NCBI RefSeq assembly: GCF_024294805.1
Contig: NZ_JANCLU010000029.1
Location: 1 to 48,744 of the forward strand
Source: Alsobacter ponti
GTDB lineage: Bacteria > Pseudomonadota > Alphaproteobacteria > Rhizobiales > Beijerinckiaceae
DNA length: 48,744 nt
Direction of reading: 5' to 3'
Both the position numbers and the translations under genes were made by a program. This document shows positions 22,732 to 29,712 of this stretch, piece after piece. A model generated the notes under the pieces. It did no database searches. It was not told where the DNA came from and was given only the letters and a program-made list of their open reading frames with translations. Position 1 is the stretch's first letter, and every line of letters begins with the position of its first letter.

Positions 22732-23667
22732 ATGAGCGCCTATCGGATCGGCATTGTCGGGCTCGGCAAGATCGCGCAGGACCAGCACGTGCCGGTGATC
22801 GCGGCCGACCCGGATTTCGACCTCGTCGCCGTGGCGAGCCAGCGCGCCATGCGCGCGCCGGGCGTGTCGCGCGCCTTCACGGACTGGCGCGACCTGCTGG
22901 CGGACCCCGACGTGGACGCCGTCGCCATCTGCACGCCGCCCGGCGTCCGCCACCAGATCGCCAGCGCCGCCCTCGACGCCGGCAAGCACGTGCTGCTCGA
23001 GAAGCCGCCGGCGGCGACGCTGAGCGAACTCGTCGACCTGGAGCGCCGCGCCGCCGAGGCCGGGCGCGTCGTCTTCACCACCTGGCATTCGCAGTACAAT
23101 CGCGGCGTCGAGGAAGCCCGCCTACGCCTCGCCGGGCAGCGCCTGCGCGCGCTGCAGGTGACGTGGAAGGAGGACGTGAGGCGCTGGCACCCGGGGCAGG
23201 CGTGGATCTGGGAGGCCGGCGGCTTCGGCGTGTTCGACCCCGGCATCAACGCGCTGTCCATCGTCACCCGCATCGCGCCGGAGCCGATCTTCGTGCGCTC
23301 CGCGACGCTGGAGACGCCCGAGAACGCGCAGGCGCCCATCGCCGCGACGCTGGAGCTGGCGGCCGGCCGGGCCGGCGAACGCCTTGGCGCGGTGTTCGAC
23401 TGGCGGCAGACCGGCCCGCAGACCTGGGACATCGACATCGAGACGGAGGCCGGCGCGAAGCTGGCGCTGCGCCACGGCGGCAGCCGACTGGAGGTCGACG
23501 GGACCGTCGTCGTCGACGAGCCGGCCCACGAATACGAGGGCATCTACCGCCGCTTCGCCGAGCTGCTGCGCGACGGAAGCTCGCAGGTCGACGCCGCGCC
23601 GCTGCGGCTGGTGGCGGACGCGTTCATGGTCGCCCGCCGCACCGCGACGGAGCGCTTCGACCCCTGA
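22732..23667 (+). CDS. Gfo/Idh/MocA sugar 1-dehydrogenase (D-galactose / L-arabinose type)
   Basis: 311 residues. Rossmann motif GIVGLGKIAQDQHVPVI (residues 7-23), then AICTPPGVRHQIASAALDAGKHVLLEKPPA with the EKP lysine, TTWHSQYN, and WKEDVRRWHPGQAWIWEAGG followed by GVFDPGINALSIVTR. These last two blocks are the signature of the family containing Pseudomonas galactose dehydrogenase and the Azospirillum L-arabinose 1-dehydrogenase, the first enzyme of non-phosphorylative pentose/galactose oxidation. Which sugar is used cannot be told from sequence. It starts after GGAGGACGGG, and its stop overlaps the next gene. Confidence 0.87.
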   Translation: MSAYRIGIVGLGKIAQDQHVPVIAADPDFDLVAVASQRAMRAPGVSRAFTDWRDLLADPDVDAVAICTPPGVRHQIASAALDAGKHVLLEKPPAATLSELVDLERRAAEAGRVVFTTWHSQYNRGVEEARLRLAGQRLRALQVTWKEDVRRWHPGQAWIWEAGGFGVFDPGINALSIVTRIAPEPIFVRSATLETPENAQAPIAATLELAAGRAGERLGAVFDWRQTGPQTWDIDIETEAGAKLALRHGGSRLEVDGTVVVDEPAHEYEGIYRRFAELLRDGSSQVDAAPLRLVADAFMVARRTATERFDP

Positions 23668-24224
23668 CGCCGGCCGCGACCTTCTATCTCCAGGACGCCG
23701 AGACGGTGGCGCGCGCGCTGGTCGGCGCGACGCTGCTCGTCGACGGCGTGGGCGGCCTCGTCGTCGAGACCGAGGCCTATGACCACGAGGACCCCGCCTC
23801 GCACAGTTTCGGGGGACGCACCGCGCGCAACGCCTCGATGTTCCGCGCCGGCGGCTGCGCCTATGTCTATCGCTCCTACGGCATCCACTGGTGCCTGAAC
23901 GTGGTGTGCGGTCCGGCCGGGGAGGGCAGCGCCGTGCTGCTGCGGGCGCTGGAGCCGACGCACGGGCTCGACCGGATGCGGGCGCGGCGCGGGATCGACG
24001 AGGCGCGCCTGCTCTGCTCCGGGCCGGGCCGCCTGTGCCAGGCGCTTGGCGTCGACGCGTCGCAGGACGGGCTGCCGCTCGACGCGCCGCCCTTCGCGCT
24101 GATCCTCCCCGAGCGGCCCGTCCCGCTGGCGACCGGGCCGCGCATCGGCATCAGCAAGGGCGTGGCGACGCCGTGGCGCTTCGGTCTCGCCGGCTCGCGC
24201 TTTCTCAGCCGGCCTTTCCGCTGA
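23664..24224 (+). CDS. mpg: DNA-3-methyladenine glycosylase (AAG/Mpg family), probable CTG start
   Basis: 186-residue monofunctional alkyladenine DNA glycosylase that removes 3-methyladenine and related bases. The N-terminal FYLQDAETVARALVGATLLV, catalytic VVETEAYDHEDPASHSFGG, RNASMFRAGGCAYVYRSYG, HWCLNVVCG, LLRALEP and GPGRLCQALG follow the family from end to end. No ATG, GTG or TTG lies before the conserved FY; the only fitting site is CTG 23664, whose last bases form CTGA with the stop of the upstream gene. This mimics the ATGA couplings seen elsewhere here. An inner GTG would delete conserved residues. It ends flush with the convergent gene at 24225. Confidence 0.88.
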   Translation: MTPAATFYLQDAETVARALVGATLLVDGVGGLVVETEAYDHEDPASHSFGGRTARNASMFRAGGCAYVYRSYGIHWCLNVVCGPAGEGSAVLLRALEPTHGLDRMRARRGIDEARLLCSGPGRLCQALGVDASQDGLPLDAPPFALILPERPVPLATGPRIGISKGVATPWRFGLAGSRFLSRPFR

Positions 24225-24995
24225 CTATTTCTTCGCGGTGGTCGGCGCGCCGCCGCAATTGGTGCAGATGGAGCGCACCGCGCCCTTGTCCTGAGCCTCC
24301 TGAGCCTTCTGCACCTGAGAAGGTCGATCGACCGGGTTCAGCGCATGGTCCGGCTCGGCGGTGCGCGGCGCGGCCTCGCGGCCCGTTTTGGCGCGGCACT
24401 CGTCGACCGTCTGCTTGCGGAAATTGCCCGGCTTGGCCAGCACGTCGGCGCAGATGTCGGCCTGGCCGGCGGCCTTCCCCTGCCGCGCGCCGGACACGCC
24501 GCCCACGGTCGATCCTCCGCGCCCCGGCGAGACGATGGCGCCGGCCGACCCCGATTGAAGCGTGGTGTTGCCCGGAGGCGCGATGCTGCCGGGCGGCAGC
24601 GTCGGGTTGACGCCGCCGGGGCTGGGAACCGCTCCTCCCGCGTTGGAGCCGCCGGGCGTCGCCGCCGAGGTGGTCGGGTTGCCCGAGGTTCCGATGCTGG
24701 TCGCCGGGGCCGAGCCCTGCGCGCCGGTGCTGGCCGGCGGCAGGATGGTGCCGGGGGGCGACACGCTGCCCGCCGCAGGCCCGAGCGTGCTCGAGCCCGA
24801 CGTGCCGGACGTCGAAGACGTGGACGTGGACGAGGACGACGAGCCGCCGCCTCCCGAACTGGATCCGCCGGACGAGCCTCCGCCGCCGCTGGATTGCGCC
24901 GCCAGCGGCGTCGCCGCCATCAGGCCGGCCAGGATGGTCGCCGCGAGCATGGCTTGTCGGCGATAGGCGCTTCGATGGGTCGCCATGGTGCGCAC
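24225..24995 (-). CDS. Secreted Ser/Gly-rich low-complexity protein
   Basis: 256 residues. A signal peptide (hydrophobic LAATILAGLMAATPLAAQ, cleavage near residue 34) is followed by a Gly/Ser/Thr-rich stretch (about 35-70), a Pro/Gly-rich middle, and a C-terminal part with four cysteines (ICADVLAKPG, DECRAKTG, SICTNCGGAP) that may form disulfides or a metal knot. I do not recognise a family; alphaproteobacteria have many such exported proteins. Start at 24995 or the Met at 24986. It is downstream of msrB on the same strand. Confidence 0.7.
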   Translation of the reverse strand: MRTMATHRSAYRRQAMLAATILAGLMAATPLAAQSSGGGGSSGGSSSGGGGSSSSSTSTSSTSGTSGSSTLGPAAGSVSPPGTILPPASTGAQGSAPATSIGTSGNPTTSAATPGGSNAGGAVPSPGGVNPTLPPGSIAPPGNTTLQSGSAGAIVSPGRGGSTVGGVSGARQGKAAGQADICADVLAKPGNFRKQTVDECRAKTGREAAPRTAEPDHALNPVDRPSQVQKAQEAQDKGAVRSICTNCGGAPTTAKK

Positions 24996-25058
24996 TCCTC
25001 GTGTTCCGGACGGGAGTAACGCCCTCCAAGATGCGAGGTTGCGGCGCGCCGGGCGAAC

Positions 25059-25493
25059 CTACTCGCCTTTCGGCTCGAATTTCATGGCCGCGCCGTTCAT
25101 GCAATAGCGCAGCCCGGTGGGGCGCGGGCCGTCCTCGAACACGTGGCCGAGATGGCCCCCGCAGCGGCTGCAATGCACCTCGGTGCGGGTCGCCCACAGC
25201 GACTTGTCGATCGAGGTGTCGACGGCGCCGGGCAGCGGCTCCCAGAAGCTCGGCCATCCGGTGCCGGACTCGTACTTCGTGTCGGAGGGGTAGAGAGGCT
25301 GGCCGCAGCCGGCGCACACGAAGGTTCCCGCGCGCTTTTCCTGGTTCAGCGGGCTTGTGCCGGCGCGCTCGGTGCCGTGCTCGCGCAGCACGCGGTACTG
25401 CTCGGGCGTCAGCGACCGCCGCCATTCCGCGTCGTCGCGCTCGACCGGGAAATGCTCCGAGCTTTGCTGCGTCTTCGACCCGAACAGCTTCAT
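25059..25493 (-). CDS. msrB: Peptide-methionine (R)-S-oxide reductase MsrB
   Basis: 144-residue zinc-containing MsrB that reduces the R-epimer of methionine sulfoxide. Zinc cysteines are C60 and C63 (CAGC) and C108 and C111 (CSRC); the catalytic motif RYCMNGAAMKF carries the nucleophile C131. GTGWPSFWEPL and HLGHVFEDGP are also present. There is no signal peptide, so it is cytoplasmic. Start MKLFGSK follows GGAGGAGCGGCG. It is transcribed divergently from the DUF1236 gene across a 142-bp gap. Confidence 0.95.
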   Translation of the reverse strand: MKLFGSKTQQSSEHFPVERDDAEWRRSLTPEQYRVLREHGTERAGTSPLNQEKRAGTFVCAGCGQPLYPSDTKYESGTGWPSFWEPLPGAVDTSIDKSLWATRTEVHCSRCGGHLGHVFEDGPRPTGLRYCMNGAAMKFEPKGE

Positions 25494-25635
25494 CGCCGCT
25501 CCTCCTTCGCCTGTCTTGGACCTCCTAGATGGCGCGTCGCCGCCCGCATGGCCAGAGCGCAGCGTTCACAAAACCGGAACCAGAGCGGCGCTTGCCGGTT
25601 GATGGTCCGACCGACACAAAGGAGAGGAGTTCATC

Positions 25636-26046
25636 ATGAAGATCGTCACGGCCGCCCTTGCCGGCGCCATCGTTCTCGCCGCCCCGCTTGCGGCCCAGGC
25701 TCAGAATGGCGGCGTCGCCGCCGGCGCGACCACCGGCGCCGTGGGTGGCGCGGTCGTCGGCGGCCCTGTCGGGGCCGTGGTCGGCGGCGTCGGCGGCGCC
25801 ATCGTGGGCGGCATCATCGGCGATGCGACCACGCCCAAGTTCCGCAGCTACGTCGTGGAGCAGCGCGTCCCGTCCTACACCTACGCTGACGAGGTGCATG
25901 TGGGCACGGCCCTGCCTGCCTCCGGCATCCAGTACTACGAAGTTCCCGCCGAGTACGGCGTGAAGAACTATCGCTACACGGTCGTGAACAACCGCACGGT
26001 GCTCGTCGACCCGACGACCCGCAAGGTGGTTCAGGTGATCGAGTAA
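25636..26046 (+). CDS. Exported DUF1236 protein with glycine-zipper segment
   Basis: 136 residues. Signal peptide MKIVTAALAGAIVLAAPLAAQAQ, then a glycine-zipper region (about 25-62, repeated GGAVVGG/GGAIVGG), which could insert into the outer membrane, then a DUF1236 domain ending YRYTVVNNRTVLVDPTTRKVVQVIE. Function is unknown; the family is widespread in Hyphomicrobiales. The ATG follows AGGAGAGGAG and a strong terminator follows the gene, so it looks like a well-expressed single-gene unit. Confidence 0.85.
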   Translation: MKIVTAALAGAIVLAAPLAAQAQNGGVAAGATTGAVGGAVVGGPVGAVVGGVGGAIVGGIIGDATTPKFRSYVVEQRVPSYTYADEVHVGTALPASGIQYYEVPAEYGVKNYRYTVVNNRTVLVDPTTRKVVQVIE

Positions 26047-26098
26047 TCGCCAAGTAGTCGAGGTCCGGGCCCGCCGCGGCGGGCCCCAGAAACCGGCC

Positions 26099-26137
26099 AG
26101 GCCGGAGCGGCGAAACCGCTCCGGCCTCGTGTTTTTG
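26099..26137 (+). terminator. Intrinsic terminator of the DUF1236 gene
   Basis: A perfect 12-bp stem AGGCCGGAGCGG / CCGCTCCGGCCT around a CGAAA loop, followed by CGTGTTTTTG. A second GC palindrome (GGGCCCGCC/GGCGGGCCC) lies just upstream at about 26067-26087. Confidence 0.9.
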
Positions 26138-26195
26138 TCACCCGACGAGTGGGCGCGAAACCGGCCGGAAACGTCCGACAATGAGAGTTCGAGTG

Positions 26196-26377
26196 AGCAA
26201 GCAACGAAATATTGACTGTTGCAAATTGCACACAATTTTACGAATCCGTAAGTCTACAAGCAACAGTGGCCAATTATCCAGTTGAATTATCTGCGACTCA
26301 TGCCATGATTAGACCACGCCTCATCGGGCGTTTTCCTCCCTTCGACTTGGGCCACCGGCTTCCCGGTGGCCTTTTTC
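26196..26377 (+). ncRNA. Candidate small RNA in AT-rich island ending in an intrinsic terminator
   Basis: Between two strong plus-strand terminators lies a stretch visibly poorer in GC than the rest of the window (about 26190-26320). It has TTGACT at about 26212, a short palindrome TGCAAATTGCA beside it, and ends in the stem GGCCACCGG (26350-26358) / CCGGTGGCC (26363-26371) followed by five T. No protein-coding signal fits: an open frame here runs straight through the terminator. A transcript of roughly 120-170 nt is possible, but the -10 box is poor, so the promoter is uncertain. Confidence 0.3.
26350..26377 (+). terminator. Intrinsic terminator
   Basis: Nine-base-pair perfect stem with CTTC loop followed by TTTTT. 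The DUF1236 gene already has its own terminator 220 bp upstream, so this one implies a separate plus-strand transcript. Confidence 0.8.
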
Positions 26378-26385
26378 TGCGGCGG

Positions 26386-26565
26386 TCAGAAACTGCCGAG
26401 CGCCACCGTGAGGCGCTGGAAGGGCTGGGCGACGACGCCCGGAGCGGACGCGGCCAGCAGCGAAAACAGAAGCATCGTCATGACGAGGATGGCGAGTTGC
26501 TCGAACGGTGCGGTCTCGCGGCGGTCGTGATCCTTGCGGCGGATCCGTTGCGTGCAAGTCGTCAT
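26386..26565 (-). CDS. Small single-pass membrane protein (59 aa), hypothetical
   Basis: The frame begins MTTCTQRIRRKDHDRRE and has one hydrophobic helix at about 24-46 (LAILVMTMLLFSLLAASAPG), ending FQRLTVALGSF. It resembles the 53-residue ORF at 12905-13066 in size, layout and the FQR tail, which suggests a small paralogous family. It lies divergent to the kefB-like gene. No known function. Confidence 0.45.
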   Translation of the reverse strand: MTTCTQRIRRKDHDRRETAPFEQLAILVMTMLLFSLLAASAPGVVAQPFQRLTVALGSF

Positions 26566-26760
26566 CCCAAGTCCCCCCGATTCCCTGTGTAAAGGCTGGC
26601 GTGAGCGTCAGCTTCTGCTAAGCACCTCGGGGGAAACCCGCCAGCCAACTCGGGAATCGTTCGGCAACGAATTGTCGCCCGATGTTTCGAAAGCGCGCCG
26701 CCGAGGCGGTGCGGTTCTTGCTTGCGACGGGTCGCCGAACGGGTAGGGGCTGACTGCGCG

Positions 26761-28458
26761 ATGGATCATGGCGTTCCGCTGATTTCGACGATCGCGGTCA
26801 GCTTCGTCCTGGCGTTCTGCCTTGCGTTCCTGGCGCACAAGGCGCGCCTGCCGCCGCTCGTCGGCTATTTGCTCGCCGGGGTCGTGATCGGGCCGTTCAC
26901 GCCGGGCTTCGTCGCCGACGCCGGGCTCGCGGGCCAGCTCGCCGAGGTCGGCGTCATCCTGCTGATGTTCGGCGTCGGCCTGCATTTCTCGCCGGCCGAC
27001 CTGATCGCGGTGCGCGGCATCGCCATCCCCGGCGCGCTGGCGGTGATCGCCCTGGTCACGGCGGCCGGCGCGGCGCTCGGCGTGCTGTGGGGCTGGAGCC
27101 TGGCGGGGGCGGTCGTGTTCGGCCTCTGCCTCTCCGTGGCGAGCACGGTCGTGCTGCTGCGCGCGCTCGAAGAGCGCAACGCGCTGTCCACCACGGCCGG
27201 CCGCGTCGCCGTGGGCTGGCTGGTGGTGGAGGACATGGCCATGGTGCTGGTCCTCGTGCTGCTGCCGCCGGTAGCGGCTCTGGCGGGGCCGCAGGCCGGT
27301 CCCTCGTCCGGGCTCCCCTCGCTCCTCGTTCCGGTCGGAATGACGATGCTGAAGGTCGGCACCTTCGTGGCCATCGCTCTGATGATCGGGCCGCGCGTCG
27401 TGCCGTGGCTGCTCAAGCAGGTGGCGCGCACCGGCTCGCGGGAACTGTTCACCCTCTCCGTCCTGGCGCTCGCGCTCGGCCTTGCCTACGGCTCGGCGGA
27501 GCTGTTCGGCGTGTCCTTCGCGCTCGGCGCGTTCTTCGCGGGCGTCGTGCTCAGCGAATCCCGCTTCGGCCATCGCGCCGCGGCGGAGTCGATCCCGATG
27601 CAGGACGCGTTCGCGGTCCTGTTCTTCGTGTCGGTCGGCATGGTGTTCGATCCCGGCATTCTCGTCCGGCAGCCCTTGTCCGTCGCGGCGGTGCTGGCGC
27701 TCGTCGTGATCGGCAAGGCCGTGCTGGCGGCCGGGGTGACGCTGCTGCTCGGCTATCCGGTCTCGATCGCGCTGCCCATGGCGGCGGCGCTGTCGCGCAT
27801 CGGCGAGTTCTCCTTCATCCTCGGCGCGCTCGGGATGCAGACGGGCGTCCTGCCCGGAGAGGCGAAGGACCTGGTCGTTGCGGCGGCGCTGCTGTCGATG
27901 ACGCTCGGCCCGCTCGTCTTCGTCTGCATCGACCGGATCACCCCGCGCCTGCGCGCCTGGGCGCCGCTGCGCGGCCATGGCCAGCATCGGCTGTCCCAAT
28001 TGCAGAGCGACCTCGACGACGTTCGCCGCTCGACCGAGGCGCGCGAGGCCGAGCGCAAGCTGGAGGTGCGCACCATCCTCGAGCTGTTCCCCGTGTTCGG
28101 CGACCTCGACCACCACGCCACGGAAGACCTGCTGCTGCTGTTCCACCCCGCCGTCGCGCAGCCGGGCGACCGCGTGCTGCGCAAGGGCGACCGGGCGACG
28201 GCGGCCTATTTCATCTCGTCCGGCTCGGTGCAAGTCTCCGCCGCCGGGCGCGAGATCGTGCTGGGTCCGGGCGATTTCTTCGGCGAGATGGCGCTGCTCA
28301 GCGGGGCGCGCCGCAACGCCAACGTTACCGCAATCGACTACTGCCAGTTCTTCACCGTGACCCGACGGGACTTCGTGAGCTTCCTGGCGCGCCATCCCTC
28401 GCTGCGCGAGCGCATCGACGACATCGTGGCGCAGCGCCGGGCCATGAACCGCGCCTGA
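26761..28458 (+). CDS. CPA2-family cation/proton antiporter with cyclic-nucleotide-binding domain
   Basis: 565 residues. The N-terminal 385 residues form a KefB/KefC-type CPA2 transporter with about 12-13 helices: GPFTPGFVADAGLAGQLAEV, FGVGLHFSPADL, SVASTVVLLRALEERN, GWLVVEDMAMVL and SRIGEFSFILGALG. In place of the usual TrkA-N/RCK regulatory domain the C-terminus (about 440-555) is a cNMP-binding fold with phosphate cassette FGEMALLSGARRNA (about 504-517), in which the Glu and Arg for ribose and phosphate contact are kept. So cAMP or cGMP may gate potassium or sodium efflux. ATG 26761 is used because the family starts there. A second CPA2 gene with a TrkA-N domain lies at 42587. Confidence 0.88.
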   Translation: MDHGVPLISTIAVSFVLAFCLAFLAHKARLPPLVGYLLAGVVIGPFTPGFVADAGLAGQLAEVGVILLMFGVGLHFSPADLIAVRGIAIPGALAVIALVTAAGAALGVLWGWSLAGAVVFGLCLSVASTVVLLRALEERNALSTTAGRVAVGWLVVEDMAMVLVLVLLPPVAALAGPQAGPSSGLPSLLVPVGMTMLKVGTFVAIALMIGPRVVPWLLKQVARTGSRELFTLSVLALALGLAYGSAELFGVSFALGAFFAGVVLSESRFGHRAAAESIPMQDAFAVLFFVSVGMVFDPGILVRQPLSVAAVLALVVIGKAVLAAGVTLLLGYPVSIALPMAAALSRIGEFSFILGALGMQTGVLPGEAKDLVVAAALLSMTLGPLVFVCIDRITPRLRAWAPLRGHGQHRLSQLQSDLDDVRRSTEAREAERKLEVRTILELFPVFGDLDHHATEDLLLLFHPAVAQPGDRVLRKGDRATAAYFISSGSVQVSAAGREIVLGPGDFFGEMALLSGARRNANVTAIDYCQFFTVTRRDFVSFLARHPSLRERIDDIVAQRRAMNRA

Positions 28459-28567
28459 CAGCCGCCGCCAGGGGGCTTGACCCTGCGCGCGCCGATGGCA
28501 CGCTGCGCGTTCCGGTTGCGATCCAGGCGAGCCCCCGCCCGCCGCGCGCCGGCACGGAGGCGTCACC

Positions 28568-29641
28568 ATGTCTCAGGTCCGCACCACGTCCGGCCGCGGC
28601 CGGCTGTTCGACAGTGTTCTGGACACGGTTGGCGATACCCCCTGCATCCGTCTCAACAATCTCGGCCCGGACCACGTACGGATCTACGTCAAGGCGGAGG
28701 CGTTCAACCCCGGCGGATCGGTCAAGGACAGGCTCGCGCTCAACATCATCGAGGCGGCCGAGCGCAGTGGCGCGCTGAAGCCCGGGCAGACCGTGGTCGA
28801 GGCGACCAGCGGCAACACCGGTATCGGCCTGGCCATGGTCTGCGCGCAGAAGGGCTATCCGCTGGTCGTCACCATGGCGGACAGCTTTTCGATCGAGCGC
28901 CGCAAACTGATGCGCATGTTGGGGGCCAAGGTGGTGCTGACGCCGCGCGCGCTGAAGGGCGTCGGCATGTACCGCAAGGCGGCCGAACTCGCCGAGAAGC
29001 ACGGCTGGTTCCTGGCGCGGCAGTTCGAGACCGAGGCGAACGCCGAGATCCACGAGGCCACCACGGCGCGCGAGATCCTCTCCGACTTCGCCGGCAAGCG
29101 GCTCGACTGGTTCATCAGCGGCTATGGCACCGGCGGCACCGTGACGGGCGTCGGCCGGGTGCTGCGCAAGGAGCGGCCCGAGACCAAGATCGTCCTCAGC
29201 GAGCCGGCCAACGCCCAGCTCGTCGGCAGCGGACAGCCGCAGCAGCGCGCGCCGGATGGGTCGCCCGCCTCGGGACACCCGGCCTTCGAGCCGCACCCGA
29301 TCCAGGGCTGGACGCCCGATTTCATCCCGCTCGTCCTGCAGGAGGCGCTGGACAAGCGGCTCTACGACGAGCTGGTGCCGGTCTCGGGCCCCGAGGCGGT
29401 GCAGGGCGCGCGCCAGCTGGCGCGGAAGGAGGGCATTCTCACCGGCATCTCGGGCGGCGGAACCTTCGCCGTCACGCTGAAGATCGCCGAGAAGGCAGCG
29501 CCCGGCTCCGTTCTCCTGTGCATGCTGCCCGACACCGGCGAGCGGTACATGACGACCCCGTTGTTCGAGGGCATCGCCGAGGACATGGACGACGAAGAGT
29601 GGCGGATCGCGCGCTCGACGCCCGGCTACCTGCCCGGCTAG
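28568..29641 (+). CDS. cysK: Cysteine synthase (O-acetylserine sulfhydrylase family)
   Basis: 357-residue fold-type II PLP enzyme converting O-acetylserine and sulfide to cysteine. Motifs are GDTPCIRLNNLGP, NPGGSVKDR with the PLP lysine K53, TSGNTGIGLAM, GYGTGGTVTGVGR, the PHxIQG motif as PHPIQGWTPDFIP, and GISGGGTF. It is about 40 residues longer than usual: a Gln/Pro-rich insertion of roughly 20 residues (QPQQRAPDGSPASGHPAFE) precedes PHPIQG, and the C-terminus has a short acidic tail. A cystathionine beta-synthase-like or thiocysteine role cannot be excluded. ATG 28568 follows GGAGGCGTCACC. Confidence 0.9.
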   Translation: MSQVRTTSGRGRLFDSVLDTVGDTPCIRLNNLGPDHVRIYVKAEAFNPGGSVKDRLALNIIEAAERSGALKPGQTVVEATSGNTGIGLAMVCAQKGYPLVVTMADSFSIERRKLMRMLGAKVVLTPRALKGVGMYRKAAELAEKHGWFLARQFETEANAEIHEATTAREILSDFAGKRLDWFISGYGTGGTVTGVGRVLRKERPETKIVLSEPANAQLVGSGQPQQRAPDGSPASGHPAFEPHPIQGWTPDFIPLVLQEALDKRLYDELVPVSGPEAVQGARQLARKEGILTGISGGGTFAVTLKIAEKAAPGSVLLCMLPDTGERYMTTPLFEGIAEDMDDEEWRIARSTPGYLPG

Positions 29642-29712
29642 GGTTCGTCGTCATCGGGGTCTGCCCGACGCGGGAAAGGCAGCCGGCGCGGGTCCGCCCC
29701 GCTTCGGGGAGG

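Noticed and set aside
26212-26592. Plus-strand frame of 126 codons through the AT-rich island
   Set aside because: It crosses a strong intrinsic terminator and overlaps a better small membrane frame; no conserved sequence.
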